Positions 1 through 5,811 are shown, counted from the first letter of the stretch. The stretch: 5,811 nucleotides of DNA from an uncultured Actinomycetes bacterium (GCA_946481495.1 CAMLNW010000183.1:1-5811); one strand, 5' to 3'. Notes: generated from the sequence alone by a model not told the origin. A program made the numbers and translations.

Positions 1-43
1 ACGCGTCTGCGAGCCCCCATTCTCGGCGCAATTCATTGTCGCG

Positions 44-1315
44 GTGCGCGACGGAGCAGGGGCGCTGCCGGTGCTTTTGCCGGTGCTCGAGACGCCGCTC
101 GAGGTCGAGCGTGAGCTGAGTGCCCTGCGCCGGCTGAGCGTGATCTTCGAGGCGCGCGACGGCTTCAGCCACGGCCACAGTGGGCGGGTGGCGCGCCATG
201 CCGAACGGATCGCGCGCCGGCTCGGGATTCCCGATGCGGAGGTCGAACAGATCGAAGCGGCGGCTGCCGTCCACGACGTCGGCATGGTCCGCGTCCCCGG
301 CGCGGTGCTCGCACGGCGCGACGACCCGACCCCGGAGGAGAGCAGCCTCGTCGAGCGTCATGCCGCCTACGGCGCCGAGCAGATCGAGGCGGTCGCGGAC
401 CCGGAGATCGCCGCGCTGGTCCGGCACCACCACGAGCGCGTCGACGGGACGGGCTATCCCGACGGATTGGCTGGCGACGAGATTCCCCTCGGCGCGCGGA
501 TCATCGCCGTTGCGGACCGCTTCGACGAGTTGACTTCGCCGGCGCCCCAGCGGTCGCCGCGCAGCCGTCGCAACGCGCTCGACGAGCTGTCGGCGCGCGC
601 CGGGACCGAGCTCGACGCGGCGGTCGTCGCGGCGTTCGTCGCCTACTACTCCGGTACGCGCTCGATCGCCGGCGTCGCCTTCGCCGCGACCGCGCCGCAG
701 CGTGCCGTGCGCTGGATCGCGGCGGCGCCCGCGACGATCGGCTCGGCGGTCGGTACGCCGGCCGTCATCCAGGGCGTGTGCGCAGCGGGGACGCTCGCGC
801 TCGCCGGAAGCTGCCTGACCGGGCTGCCCGCGATCGATTCGGATCGCGGCGGGGATCGCCCCGCGGCACAACAACGCGCCGAGCGCGCCCCGACCGCTGC
901 TGGAATGCCGAACACGGCGCTGGCCGACACAGACGCCGTGGGTGAGGGCGGCGCCGACCGCGACCGCTCCGCGGCCGGCGGCCTTGGCGGGGGAGAGACA
1001 CCGCGGTCCGGGGGACCGGATGCGCCGACCGGCGGAGGGGGAGGCGGCACGCCCACCGCGCCGCAGACGGGCGGGGGGACGGCGCCCGGTGGCGGAGGAT
1101 CGTCGCCCAGCCAGCCGGTCAGCTCTCAGCCGACCGATCCACCCGACACGTCCCCGGTCCAGCTGCCTGAGACGCCGAGCAACCCGGTCTCGCAGGTCGT
1201 CGACCCGGTCCTCGACGGCGTGTCCGACGCGGTGCCGCCAGCGAAGCCCGTCACCGACACCGTCAAGGGGCTCGTCGGCGGATTGACCGGCGGCCTGTCA
1301 GGCAGCGGCAAGTAA
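44..1315 (+). CDS. HD-GYP domain protein with membrane segment and Gly/Pro-rich C-terminal tail
   Basis: This is a likely cyclic-di-GMP phosphodiesterase-type signalling protein. Numbering from GTG 44, the HD-GYP domain spans about residues 20-200. Visible metal-site residues are His45 (in GHSGRV), His77-Asp78, His106, His129-His130 and Asp158, and the signature HHERVDGTGYP is intact at 129-139. The lysine of the usual HDxGK motif is Met81. The family normally hydrolyses c-di-GMP to pGpG or GMP in the cytoplasm. After the domain, residues about 236-263 form a hydrophobic segment that could cross the membrane. Residues 264-423 are low-complexity Gly/Pro/Thr-rich sequence ending in a VxxV/GGL-rich stretch, probably outside the cell if the segment is a true helix. 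No receiver, PAS or GAF domain is visible. The start is uncertain: the frame is open to the left edge, GTG 44 has no Shine-Dalgarno site, and GTG 71 has AGGGG at 57-61. The fold is certain; catalytic activity is not. Confidence 0.88.
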   Translation: MRDGAGALPVLLPVLETPLEVERELSALRRLSVIFEARDGFSHGHSGRVARHAERIARRLGIPDAEVEQIEAAAAVHDVGMVRVPGAVLARRDDPTPEESSLVERHAAYGAEQIEAVADPEIAALVRHHHERVDGTGYPDGLAGDEIPLGARIIAVADRFDELTSPAPQRSPRSRRNALDELSARAGTELDAAVVAAFVAYYSGTRSIAGVAFAATAPQRAVRWIAAAPATIGSAVGTPAVIQGVCAAGTLALAGSCLTGLPAIDSDRGGDRPAAQQRAERAPTAAGMPNTALADTDAVGEGGADRDRSAAGGLGGGETPRSGGPDAPTGGGGGGTPTAPQTGGGTAPGGGGSSPSQPVSSQPTDPPDTSPVQLPETPSNPVSQVVDPVLDGVSDAVPPAKPVTDTVKGLVGGLTGGLSGSGK

Positions 1316-1326
1316 CGGCGTCGCCC

Positions 1327-1347
1327 GCCGGCGGAGGAGTAGCCGGC
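1327..1347 (+). terminator. Weak GC-rich hairpin after the HD-GYP gene
   Basis: GCCGGC at 1327-1332 can pair with GCCGGC at 1342-1347 around a 9-base loop, beginning 12 bases after the TAA stop of the HD-GYP gene. A competing 10-base perfect palindrome, CCGCCGGCGG, lies at 1325-1334. There is no T-tract, so an intrinsic terminator is only a possibility. The loop holds GGAGGAG (1333-1339), which looks like a ribosome binding site but has no start codon at useful spacing. Confidence 0.22.
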
Positions 1348-1356
1348 AAGCCGTCG

Positions 1357-1365
1357 TACTAGCCC
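1357..1365 (+). promoter_or_regulatory. Possible -10 box for leaderless Bax inhibitor-1 gene
   Basis: The sequence TACTAGCCC lies just before the GTG start at 1369, and no Shine-Dalgarno site is found at normal spacing. A -10-like TACTAG at 1357-1362 would put the transcript start on or next to the GTG, as in the leaderless genes common in actinobacteria. No convincing -35 element is visible. The hexamer departs from TANNNT at its last base, so this is a weak call. Confidence 0.2.
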
Positions 1366-1368
1366 TCC

Positions 1369-2049
1369 GTGGAGCACGCCGCGCAACCACCGGTCGCCTT
1401 CGCGGGCACCCAGGGCTTTCTCCAGCGGGTCTTCGGCTGGATGGTGCTCGGCCTCGTCGTCACCGCTGGCGTCGCGGCGATCGTTGGCGCCAGCGACGGC
1501 TTCCTGACCGACGTGACCGACAACCCGCTGCTGCTGATCCTGATCTTCGGCGGTCAGCTCGCGCTGGTGTTCACGATCTCGGCCGGCATCAACCGCCTGT
1601 CCGCGGGCGCGGCGGCGGCGCTGTTCCTGCTCTACGCCGGGCTCAACGGCATCATCTTCGCGCTCATCTTCGAGCTCTACACGACCGAGTCGATCTTCAC
1701 GACGTTCCTGATCACCGCGGTCATGTTTGGCTCGCTAGCGCTCTATGGCGCGGTGACCAGGCGCGACCTCACCGGCCTCGGCCCGATCCTCTTCGGCGCG
1801 CTGATCGCGCTGATCGTCGCGACGTTCGTGAACATCTTCGTCGGCGGCAGCACGCTCTACTGGATCACCACCTACGCCGGCGTGGTGATCTTCGCGGGCC
1901 TGACCGCCTACGACATGCAGAAGCTGACGCGCTACGGCCAGGCGGCCGGTCCCGACGGCAAGGGCGCGATCCAGGGCGCGTTGATGCTCTACCTCGACTT
2001 CATCAACCTGTTCCTGTTCTTGTTGCGCATCTTCGGCCGGGCTAGATAG
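1369..2049 (+). CDS. Bax inhibitor-1/YccA/YetJ family integral membrane protein
   Basis: This 226-residue protein has the size and hydrophobic pattern of bacterial BI-1 (TMBIM) proteins, which in Bacillus YetJ form a pH-gated calcium leak channel. Hydrophobic segments are at about 21-41, 53-72, 78-101, 107-127, 137-158, 163-181 and 199-221, seven in all. The N-terminal FLQRVFGWMVLGL is the typical family entry. The two acidic residues corresponding by context to the pH-sensing aspartate pair of YetJ are both present: Asp182 in AYDMQKL and Asp210 in LYLDFINLF. A stop codon in frame at 1360-1362 leaves GTG 1369 as the first possible start. The next start that fits, ATG 1441, would delete part of the first helix. 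The gap from the preceding gene is 53 bases, so co-transcription is possible but not shown. Family assignment is firm; ion transport by this member is inferred. Confidence 0.94.
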   Translation: MEHAAQPPVAFAGTQGFLQRVFGWMVLGLVVTAGVAAIVGASDGFLTDVTDNPLLLILIFGGQLALVFTISAGINRLSAGAAAALFLLYAGLNGIIFALIFELYTTESIFTTFLITAVMFGSLALYGAVTRRDLTGLGPILFGALIALIVATFVNIFVGGSTLYWITTYAGVVIFAGLTAYDMQKLTRYGQAAGPDGKGAIQGALMLYLDFINLFLFLLRIFGRAR

Positions 2050-2088
2050 CGCCGTCTGGCGGCCTGCGCGGCGAAACTCCGGGCCCTC

Positions 2089-2094
2089 TAGCGT
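2089..2094 (+). promoter_or_regulatory. Possible -10 box before the sulfatase gene
   Basis: The hexamer TAGCGT matches TANNNT and sits inside CTCTAGCGTG, in the 43-base gap after the BI-1 gene. A transcript starting 6-8 bases downstream would begin at or next to GTG 2099 or GTG 2102, giving a leaderless message. The same CTAGC string precedes the BI-1 start. No -35 box is evident, and the hexamer overlaps the first possible GTG (2093), so the call is speculative. Confidence 0.18.
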
Positions 2095-3667
2095 GTCGGT
2101 GGTGAACGTGGCCCCTCCGCGCAAAGAGGCCGCGGCCTTTGCCGCGCTCGTCCTCTGTCTCCTCGCTGGCGCCACCGCCGCCGAGGCGCAGACGCAACGC
2201 CCGAACGTCGTCGTGGTCATGACCGACGACCAGACCGTCGCCGACCTGGCGGCGATGCCGGCGACGCGGCGCGCGTTCCTGGGGCGCGGAGTCCTGTTCG
2301 ACAACTCGACCGTCTCCTATCCGGTCTGTTGCCCGTCGCGGGCCAGCTATCTGACGGGGCGCTACGCCCACAACCACGGCGTGATGGGGCTCTACCTGCC
2401 GACCGGCGGCTACGGCCGCTTCAACGACGAGGACGCGCTGCCAGTCTGGATGGCGCGCGCCGGCTACCGCACCGCGCACATCGGCAAGTACATGAACGGC
2501 TACGGCAGCGACCGGCCAGCGATCGTGCCGCCCGGGTGGACCGACTGGTACGGCGCCGTCGATCCAACGACCTACCGGATGTGGAACTACACGCTCAACG
2601 AGAACGGGCAGCAGGTCACCTACGGCGGACCGACCGACGAGGACCCGGCGGAGTACCAGACCGACGTCTTGCGCGACAAGGCGCTTGACGTCATCCGCCG
2701 CGACAGCCACACCGGCCAGCCGTTCTTCCTGTCGGTCGCCTTCCTGGCGCCCCACTACGAGGAGGGTGCCGTGCGCGTTCGCACCCGCGTGACGGTCCGT
2801 TCGGCGCCGCGCCACCGCGGCCGCTTCGCGAACCTGCCGCTGCCGCGTCCGCCGGGCTTCAACGAGCGCGACCGCTCCGACAAGCCGGGCTTCATGCGCC
2901 GCTTCAAGACGCTCGACCGAACGGCGATCGGCCGGATCATGGCTGAGTTCCGGGCGCGGCGCGAGTCGCTGCTCGCGGTCGACGAGGCGGTGGCGGCGAT
3001 TGTCCGCGAGCTGACCGCCCAGGGCGTGCTGTCAAACACCTACCTGCTCTTCACCTCCGACAACGGCTACCTGCAGGGCGAGCACGCCGTTCCGAGCGGC
3101 AAGATGCTGCCCTACGATCCGTCGACGAAGGTGCCGCTGCTGATCCGCGGCCCCGGCATCCACGGCCGGCGCATCAGCCGCGAGCCGGTCTCGAACATCG
3201 ATCTGGCGCCGACGATCCTCCAGATCGCGGGCGCGAGTGCCTTCGGGGGTGCGCCGATCGACGGCCGCTCGCTGCTGAAGTTCGCCAAGCGGCCGAAGCT
3301 CCGCTCCGAGCGGCTCGTTCTGCACGAGACCGGCGGGTTGCGCGCCACCGAGCTCCAGCCCGAGGCGGACGGCGGCCCAATCCCGACTCGCAGCGTGCGC
3401 ACCTACCGCGCCGTCCGCAACGACCGCTGGCTTTACGTCGTCTACCGCAGCGGCGAGCGCGAGCTCTACGACCTCGAGCGCGATCCGCACGAGCTGCACT
3501 CACGCCACCGCGATCCCCGCTACGCGGCGACCAAGCGCGCCCTCCAGGTCGAGCTCGACCGCCTCGCCACCTGTCGCGGCCGGGCTTGTCGCTTGCCGGG
3601 CGAGCCGATCCCGGATCCGCTCGATCGAGAGACCCACACGCCGACGCCGACGCCGAGCCGCGACTAG
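2093..3667 (+). CDS. Secreted type I sulfatase, N-acetylglucosamine-6-sulfatase-like
   Basis: The enzyme hydrolyses sulfate esters, probably outside the membrane. Residues 1-32 are a Sec-type signal peptide (basic RK at 10-11, hydrophobic 13-29, AEA before Gln33). The catalytic signature CCPSRASYLTGR starts at Cys79, the residue oxidised to formylglycine, with Arg83. Metal and active-site residues include Asp45-Asp46 (TDDQ), Lys132 (GKYMNGYG), His221 (LAPH), Asp323-Asn324 (SDNGY) and Lys337. GKYxNxYG, the PPGWTDWYG and WNYTLNENG stretches, KVPLLIRGPGI (346-356) and the C-terminal CRGRACRLPG (494-503) resemble animal GlcNAc-6-sulfatase (GNS) more than generic arylsulfatases. YDLERDPHEL (459-468) is the usual C-terminal sulfatase motif. 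The 524-residue length fits. The start is ambiguous among GTG 2093, 2099, 2102 and 2108; GGTGGT at 2098-2103 could serve only the last. The true substrate is unknown. No formylglycine-generating enzyme is in the window. Confidence 0.94.
   Translation: MSVVNVAPPRKEAAAFAALVLCLLAGATAAEAQTQRPNVVVVMTDDQTVADLAAMPATRRAFLGRGVLFDNSTVSYPVCCPSRASYLTGRYAHNHGVMGLYLPTGGYGRFNDEDALPVWMARAGYRTAHIGKYMNGYGSDRPAIVPPGWTDWYGAVDPTTYRMWNYTLNENGQQVTYGGPTDEDPAEYQTDVLRDKALDVIRRDSHTGQPFFLSVAFLAPHYEEGAVRVRTRVTVRSAPRHRGRFANLPLPRPPGFNERDRSDKPGFMRRFKTLDRTAIGRIMAEFRARRESLLAVDEAVAAIVRELTAQGVLSNTYLLFTSDNGYLQGEHAVPSGKMLPYDPSTKVPLLIRGPGIHGRRISREPVSNIDLAPTILQIAGASAFGGAPIDGRSLLKFAKRPKLRSERLVLHETGGLRATELQPEADGGPIPTRSVRTYRAVRNDRWLYVVYRSGERELYDLERDPHELHSRHRDPRYAATKRALQVELDRLATCRGRACRLPGEPIPDPLDRETHTPTPTPSRD
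3639..3656 (+). repeat. Triple tandem CGCCGA hexamer at the sulfatase 3' end
   Basis: Three perfect copies of CGCCGA run in tandem and encode the Thr-Pro repeats in the tail of the sulfatase (residues 516-521, inside HTPTPTPSRD). The tail after the CRLPG motif is low complexity and likely disordered. Such a repeat can change copy number by slippage in whole codon pairs without a frameshift. Confidence 0.6.
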
Positions 3668-4665
3668 CGCAGCGCCACCGGCGAGCTGGCGCCCGCGACG
3701 AGCCGGTGCGGTCGGCCGCTTCCGTCGGCGGGAACGGCGTAGACGCTGCGGTCGTCGGAGTAGACGACCGTGTCGTCGTCGAGCCATTCGGGCTGGTCGT
3801 CGATCGAGCGGCGCTCGGCGAGCGCGACGTCGCGGCCGCTGCGCAGGTCGAGGACGTGCAAGCGCCAGCGATCCTGCTTGCCGATCCGCCGCTTGTAGGC
3901 GATCCGGCTGCCGTCGGGTGAGGGGGAGGGGCACTCGATGTGGTCGCCGACGATTCGCGCTCGGCGTGTGCTGACGCGACCCTCGAGCAGGTAGTGGTCG
4001 CCGCCGCTGCCGAGCGTGGCGTAGAAGCGGTCCCCGTCGGCGAAGGCGACGCCCCAGAAGTTGGCGTCGGCGCGCTCGAACGGCTCGCCGTCGCGCGTGA
4101 CCGCGAGCTGGTCGAGGTTGAACAGCGGCTTGCCGGCGCGCATGTCGACGATCGCGGTGTGGGTCGAGAAGCTCCGCACACCCGCGCTGTAGGTGTGGCC
4201 GGAGAGGAAGGCGGTGAAGCCGGCGTAGTGGCCGTCGGGCGACACGCGTGCGCGGTCCGGCACGCCGGGGATCGAGAAGTTCCGCAGCGGCTGCCGGCCG
4301 GGGCCGTAGACGATCGCCTGGTAGTCGAAGCCGTGCGGCTTGGCGGCGAGGCAGAGGCCGTTCCCGGCAGCGTTCTCGTGAACGCGCTCGCAGGCCATCT
4401 CGCCGGCCGCGCGCGGGGCGGCGTTGGGGGCCAGCTCGACTGAGAAGAGCCGCCCGTTGAGGCGCGGGTTGTCGTAGTCGACCGCCCGCACCAGCAGCTC
4501 GCTGCCGGGAGCGACGGCCGCGACGCCGAGCCGATCGACGACCAGCCGCGGTCGCGCGTCCGAGGTGGTGCCGTCGGCGTTCAGCGCGGCGACGGTCACG
4601 TAGCCGGCGCCAGCGAGCACGCAGACGACGACGGTCGCGGTCAGCGCGAGCGCGCGCGTGCTCAT
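3664..4665 (-). CDS. Membrane-anchored TolB-like beta-propeller protein
   Basis: This 333-residue protein has an uncleaved-looking N-terminal hydrophobic helix (about 5-28) after MSTR, then a soluble domain predicted outside the membrane. That domain shows repeats of the TolB/PD40 propeller type: RVSPDGHYAGF (140-150), PSPSPDGSRIAYKRR (246-260), QPEWLDDDTVVYSDD (291-305) and YAVPADGSGRPHRLV (309-323). These fit blades of a six-bladed propeller but the first half is poorly recognisable. Cys92 and Cys105 could form a disulfide. Propellers of this kind usually bind proteins or glycans; no catalytic residues are seen, so no function is claimed. ATG 4665 is well supported by GGAGGT at 4672-4677 with 6-base spacing. 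The start overlaps the stop of the upstream MFS gene as ATGA, pointing to translational coupling. The stop codon shares CTAG with that of the convergent sulfatase gene. Confidence 0.72.
   Translation of the reverse strand: MSTRALALTATVVVCVLAGAGYVTVAALNADGTTSDARPRLVVDRLGVAAVAPGSELLVRAVDYDNPRLNGRLFSVELAPNAAPRAAGEMACERVHENAAGNGLCLAAKPHGFDYQAIVYGPGRQPLRNFSIPGVPDRARVSPDGHYAGFTAFLSGHTYSAGVRSFSTHTAIVDMRAGKPLFNLDQLAVTRDGEPFERADANFWGVAFADGDRFYATLGSGGDHYLLEGRVSTRRARIVGDHIECPSPSPDGSRIAYKRRIGKQDRWRLHVLDLRSGRDVALAERRSIDDQPEWLDDDTVVYSDDRSVYAVPADGSGRPHRLVAGASSPVALR
3672..3692 (+). terminator. Possible hairpin just after the sulfatase stop
   Basis: GCGCCA at 3672-3677 pairs perfectly with TGGCGC at 3687-3692 around a 9-base loop, four bases after the sulfatase stop. 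An alternative stem, CACCGGC at 3676-3682 with GCCGGTG at 3702-3708, overlaps it. Neither is followed by a T-run, and both lie inside the final codons of the opposite-strand propeller gene, so the pairing may be a by-product of GC-rich coding sequence. Confidence 0.28.
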
Positions 4666-5811
4666 GACGCCACCTCCGGAGCGCGCTTCAAGACCAGGGT
4701 CGCCGCGAGCAGCGCCACCGCGAGCAGCGCTGTGAACGCGGCGGCGGCCAGCTCGAGCCCGCCCAGCGTCCAGACCAGCCCGAAGACGACCGACGACGCG
4801 AGCTTCGCCAGGCTCGTCGCGGTCACCAGCAGCGCCAGCCCGCTCGCGCGCAGGTCGTCGGGCAGTACGGCGCTGGCGATTGCCTGCAGGACCCCGTCGG
4901 TCGCGGCGTAGTAGGCCCCGAGCGCGCAGAGCGCGAGTACGAGTCCAGCGATCCCCGCCGCCGGCAGCAGCAGGACCCCGTAGACGGGCAGCAGCAACGC
5001 ATACCCGGCGACGAAGACGAGCCGCTTACCGACGCGGTCGGCGAGCCGGCCGACCGGGATCGCCAGGGTCATGTAGACCGCCGCGGAGGCGACGAACAGC
5101 AGCGGGAACGCCGTCAGCGAGAGGTCGAGCGTCCGTTGCAGGCCGAGGAAGACGAAGCCGTCGCTAATCGTCGCGACCGCAAGCACCCCCGCTGCCACGA
5201 CGAGCGTTCGGAAGTGCGGCTCGGCGAGCAGGCCGACTGCCTGGCGCATGGTGGGGCGATGAGTGCTGGACGCCGCTGCGGCCTTCTCCTGCCCGAGCGC
5301 CGCCGCACGCTCGCGCGGCCGTCCGTTCGCGAACAGCAGCAGCACGGCGAGCCCGAGCACCGCAAAGCACAGACTCACGACGAAGATCGCGTCGAAGCGG
5401 GCCGGGGCGACCAGCAACAGCCCGAACGCGACGAGCGGCCCGAGCATCGCCCCGGCGGTGTCCATCGCCCGGTGGACGCCGAAGGCAGTCGCGAGCGCCG
5501 ATGGCGCGGATGAGAGGGCGATCAACGCGTCGCGCGGCGCGGTCCGGATGCCCTTGCCGGTGCGGTCGACCAGCACGATCCCGCCGATCGCCGTGACGCT
5601 GCCGCCGATCGCCACCAGCGCTGCCTTGCAGGCCGCGGACAGCCCGTAGCCGGCCGCGGCGACCTCCTTGTGCCGGCGCCAGCGGTCGGCGAGGAAGCCG
5701 CTGATAAGCCGTACCAGCGCGCTCACGCCCTGGTAGAGCCCGTCGACGATGCCGTACGCCAGCAGGCTCAGCCCGAGCTCGGCGGTCATGTAGAGCGGCA
5801 GCACCGCGGTC
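4662..5811 (-). CDS. Major facilitator superfamily transporter, 5' end missing
   Basis: This is a secondary transporter of the major facilitator superfamily in the cytoplasmic membrane. The frame is open to the right edge (codons ACC GCG precede GTG 5804), and the first visible residues read like the end of helix 1, so roughly the first 20-30 residues are probably lost. Numbering from GTG 5804, motif A appears as GFLADRWRRHK (36-46) in the first half and GRLADRVGKR (252-261) in the second. The stretch DRTGKGIRTAPRDALIA (80-96) is the hallmark of a subgroup resembling the MJ1317-like MFS proteins. About eleven further hydrophobic segments follow, with a basic cytoplasmic loop at 161-188 dividing the halves, consistent with 12 helices. 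The substrate is unknown; drug or metabolite efflux is the usual guess. It leads an operon with the propeller gene, overlapping it by four bases (ATGA). Confidence 0.92.
   Translation of the reverse strand, partial: TAVLPLYMTAELGLSLLAYGIVDGLYQGVSALVRLISGFLADRWRRHKEVAAAGYGLSAACKAALVAIGGSVTAIGGIVLVDRTGKGIRTAPRDALIALSSAPSALATAFGVHRAMDTAGAMLGPLVAFGLLLVAPARFDAIFVVSLCFAVLGLAVLLLFANGRPRERAAALGQEKAAAASSTHRPTMRQAVGLLAEPHFRTLVVAAGVLAVATISDGFVFLGLQRTLDLSLTAFPLLFVASAAVYMTLAIPVGRLADRVGKRLVFVAGYALLLPVYGVLLLPAAGIAGLVLALCALGAYYAATDGVLQAIASAVLPDDLRASGLALLVTATSLAKLASSVVFGLVWTLGGLELAAAAFTALLAVALLAATLVLKRAPEVAS
4672..4677 (-). promoter_or_regulatory. Ribosome binding site of the propeller gene
   Basis: On the - strand GGAGGT stands 6 bases before ATG 4665, a near-ideal Shine-Dalgarno sequence and spacing. 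It lies within the last codons of the MFS gene. It is the only strong ribosome binding site at a gene start in the window and fixes the start of the propeller protein. Confidence 0.85.

Noticed and set aside
646..1056. Proline-rich open frame on the - strand opposite the HD-GYP tail
   Set aside because: The Pro run is simply the complement of the Gly codons in the tail; no independent support.
2081..2086. GGGCCC palindrome and a short GCCG/CGGC hairpin in the BI-1 to sulfatase gap
   Set aside because: Stems of only 3-4 base pairs and no T-tract; expected by chance in such GC-rich DNA.
2141..2176. Possible lipoprotein signal around Cys22 of the sulfatase
   Set aside because: The residues around it (LVLCLLAG) do not form a lipobox: Cys lies mid-way in the hydrophobic core with no small residues before it, while AEA before Gln33 gives a good ordinary cleavage site.
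2042..2815. Open frame on the - strand opposite the sulfatase, 257 codons
   Set aside because: Antisense to the signal peptide and catalytic site of the sulfatase; composition is Arg/Val/Ala-rich without motifs or a ribosome binding site worth noting.
3174..4181. Long open frame on the - strand, 335 codons, across the sulfatase end and the propeller gene
   Set aside because: It overlaps two well-supported genes in another frame and its translation is Arg/Ser/Ala-rich with no domain, typical of a GC-rich shadow frame.
3940..4443. Open frame on the + strand inside the propeller gene, 167 codons
   Set aside because: Complement of a better-supported gene with an ideal ribosome binding site; Val/Gly/Ala-rich shadow composition.
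5136..5513. Open frames on the + strand opposite the MFS gene
   Set aside because: They are antisense to conserved transporter motifs and encode Arg/Glu/Gln-rich sequence with no hydrophobic or domain signal.
1..5811. tRNA, rRNA, CRISPR, insertion sequence, attachment site or riboswitch
   Set aside because: Read across both strands; no gap exceeds 53 bases between genes, and no long inverted or spaced repeats, transposase motifs or RNA gene signatures were seen.

Overview
The window is uniformly high in G+C, with strong G/C preference at third codon positions and frequent GTG starts. It fits a chromosomal segment of a high-GC actinomycete. The gene types (HD-GYP protein with a Gly/Pro-rich tail, secreted GlcNAc-6-sulfatase-like enzyme, TolB-like propeller) would suit soil Thermoleophilia/Solirubrobacterales, but that assignment is inference and no rRNA or marker gene is present to prove it. 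There is no sign of IS elements, phage, CRISPR or RNA genes, and base composition shows no obvious transferred island.

Layout: five protein genes fill nearly the whole window. Three lie on the + strand: an HD-GYP domain protein with a membrane segment and a low-complexity tail (44-1315, possibly continuing off the left edge), a Bax inhibitor-1/YetJ family membrane protein (1369-2049), and a secreted type I sulfatase (2093-3667). Two lie on the - strand and read toward the first three: an MFS transporter cut by the right edge (4662-5811), followed by a membrane-anchored TolB-like propeller protein (3664-4665).

The two - strand genes share an ATGA stop/start overlap and the second has a strong Shine-Dalgarno site, so they are almost certainly one operon. 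The sulfatase and the propeller gene converge and share a single CTAG palindrome that supplies both stop codons. The + strand genes are separated by 53 and 43 bases, each gap containing a CTAG shortly before a GTG start and no good Shine-Dalgarno site, which hints at leaderless transcripts rather than one tight operon.

Functionally the region looks like a mix of signalling (c-di-GMP-type phosphodiesterase fold), membrane homeostasis (BI-1), extracellular sulfate-ester hydrolysis and small-molecule transport. I see no convincing evidence of a new multi-gene system. The most interesting points are the HD-GYP protein with a changed HDxGK lysine and a predicted extracytoplasmic tail, the close match of the sulfatase to animal N-acetylglucosamine-6-sulfatase including its C-terminal cysteine pair, and the coupled MFS/propeller pair.
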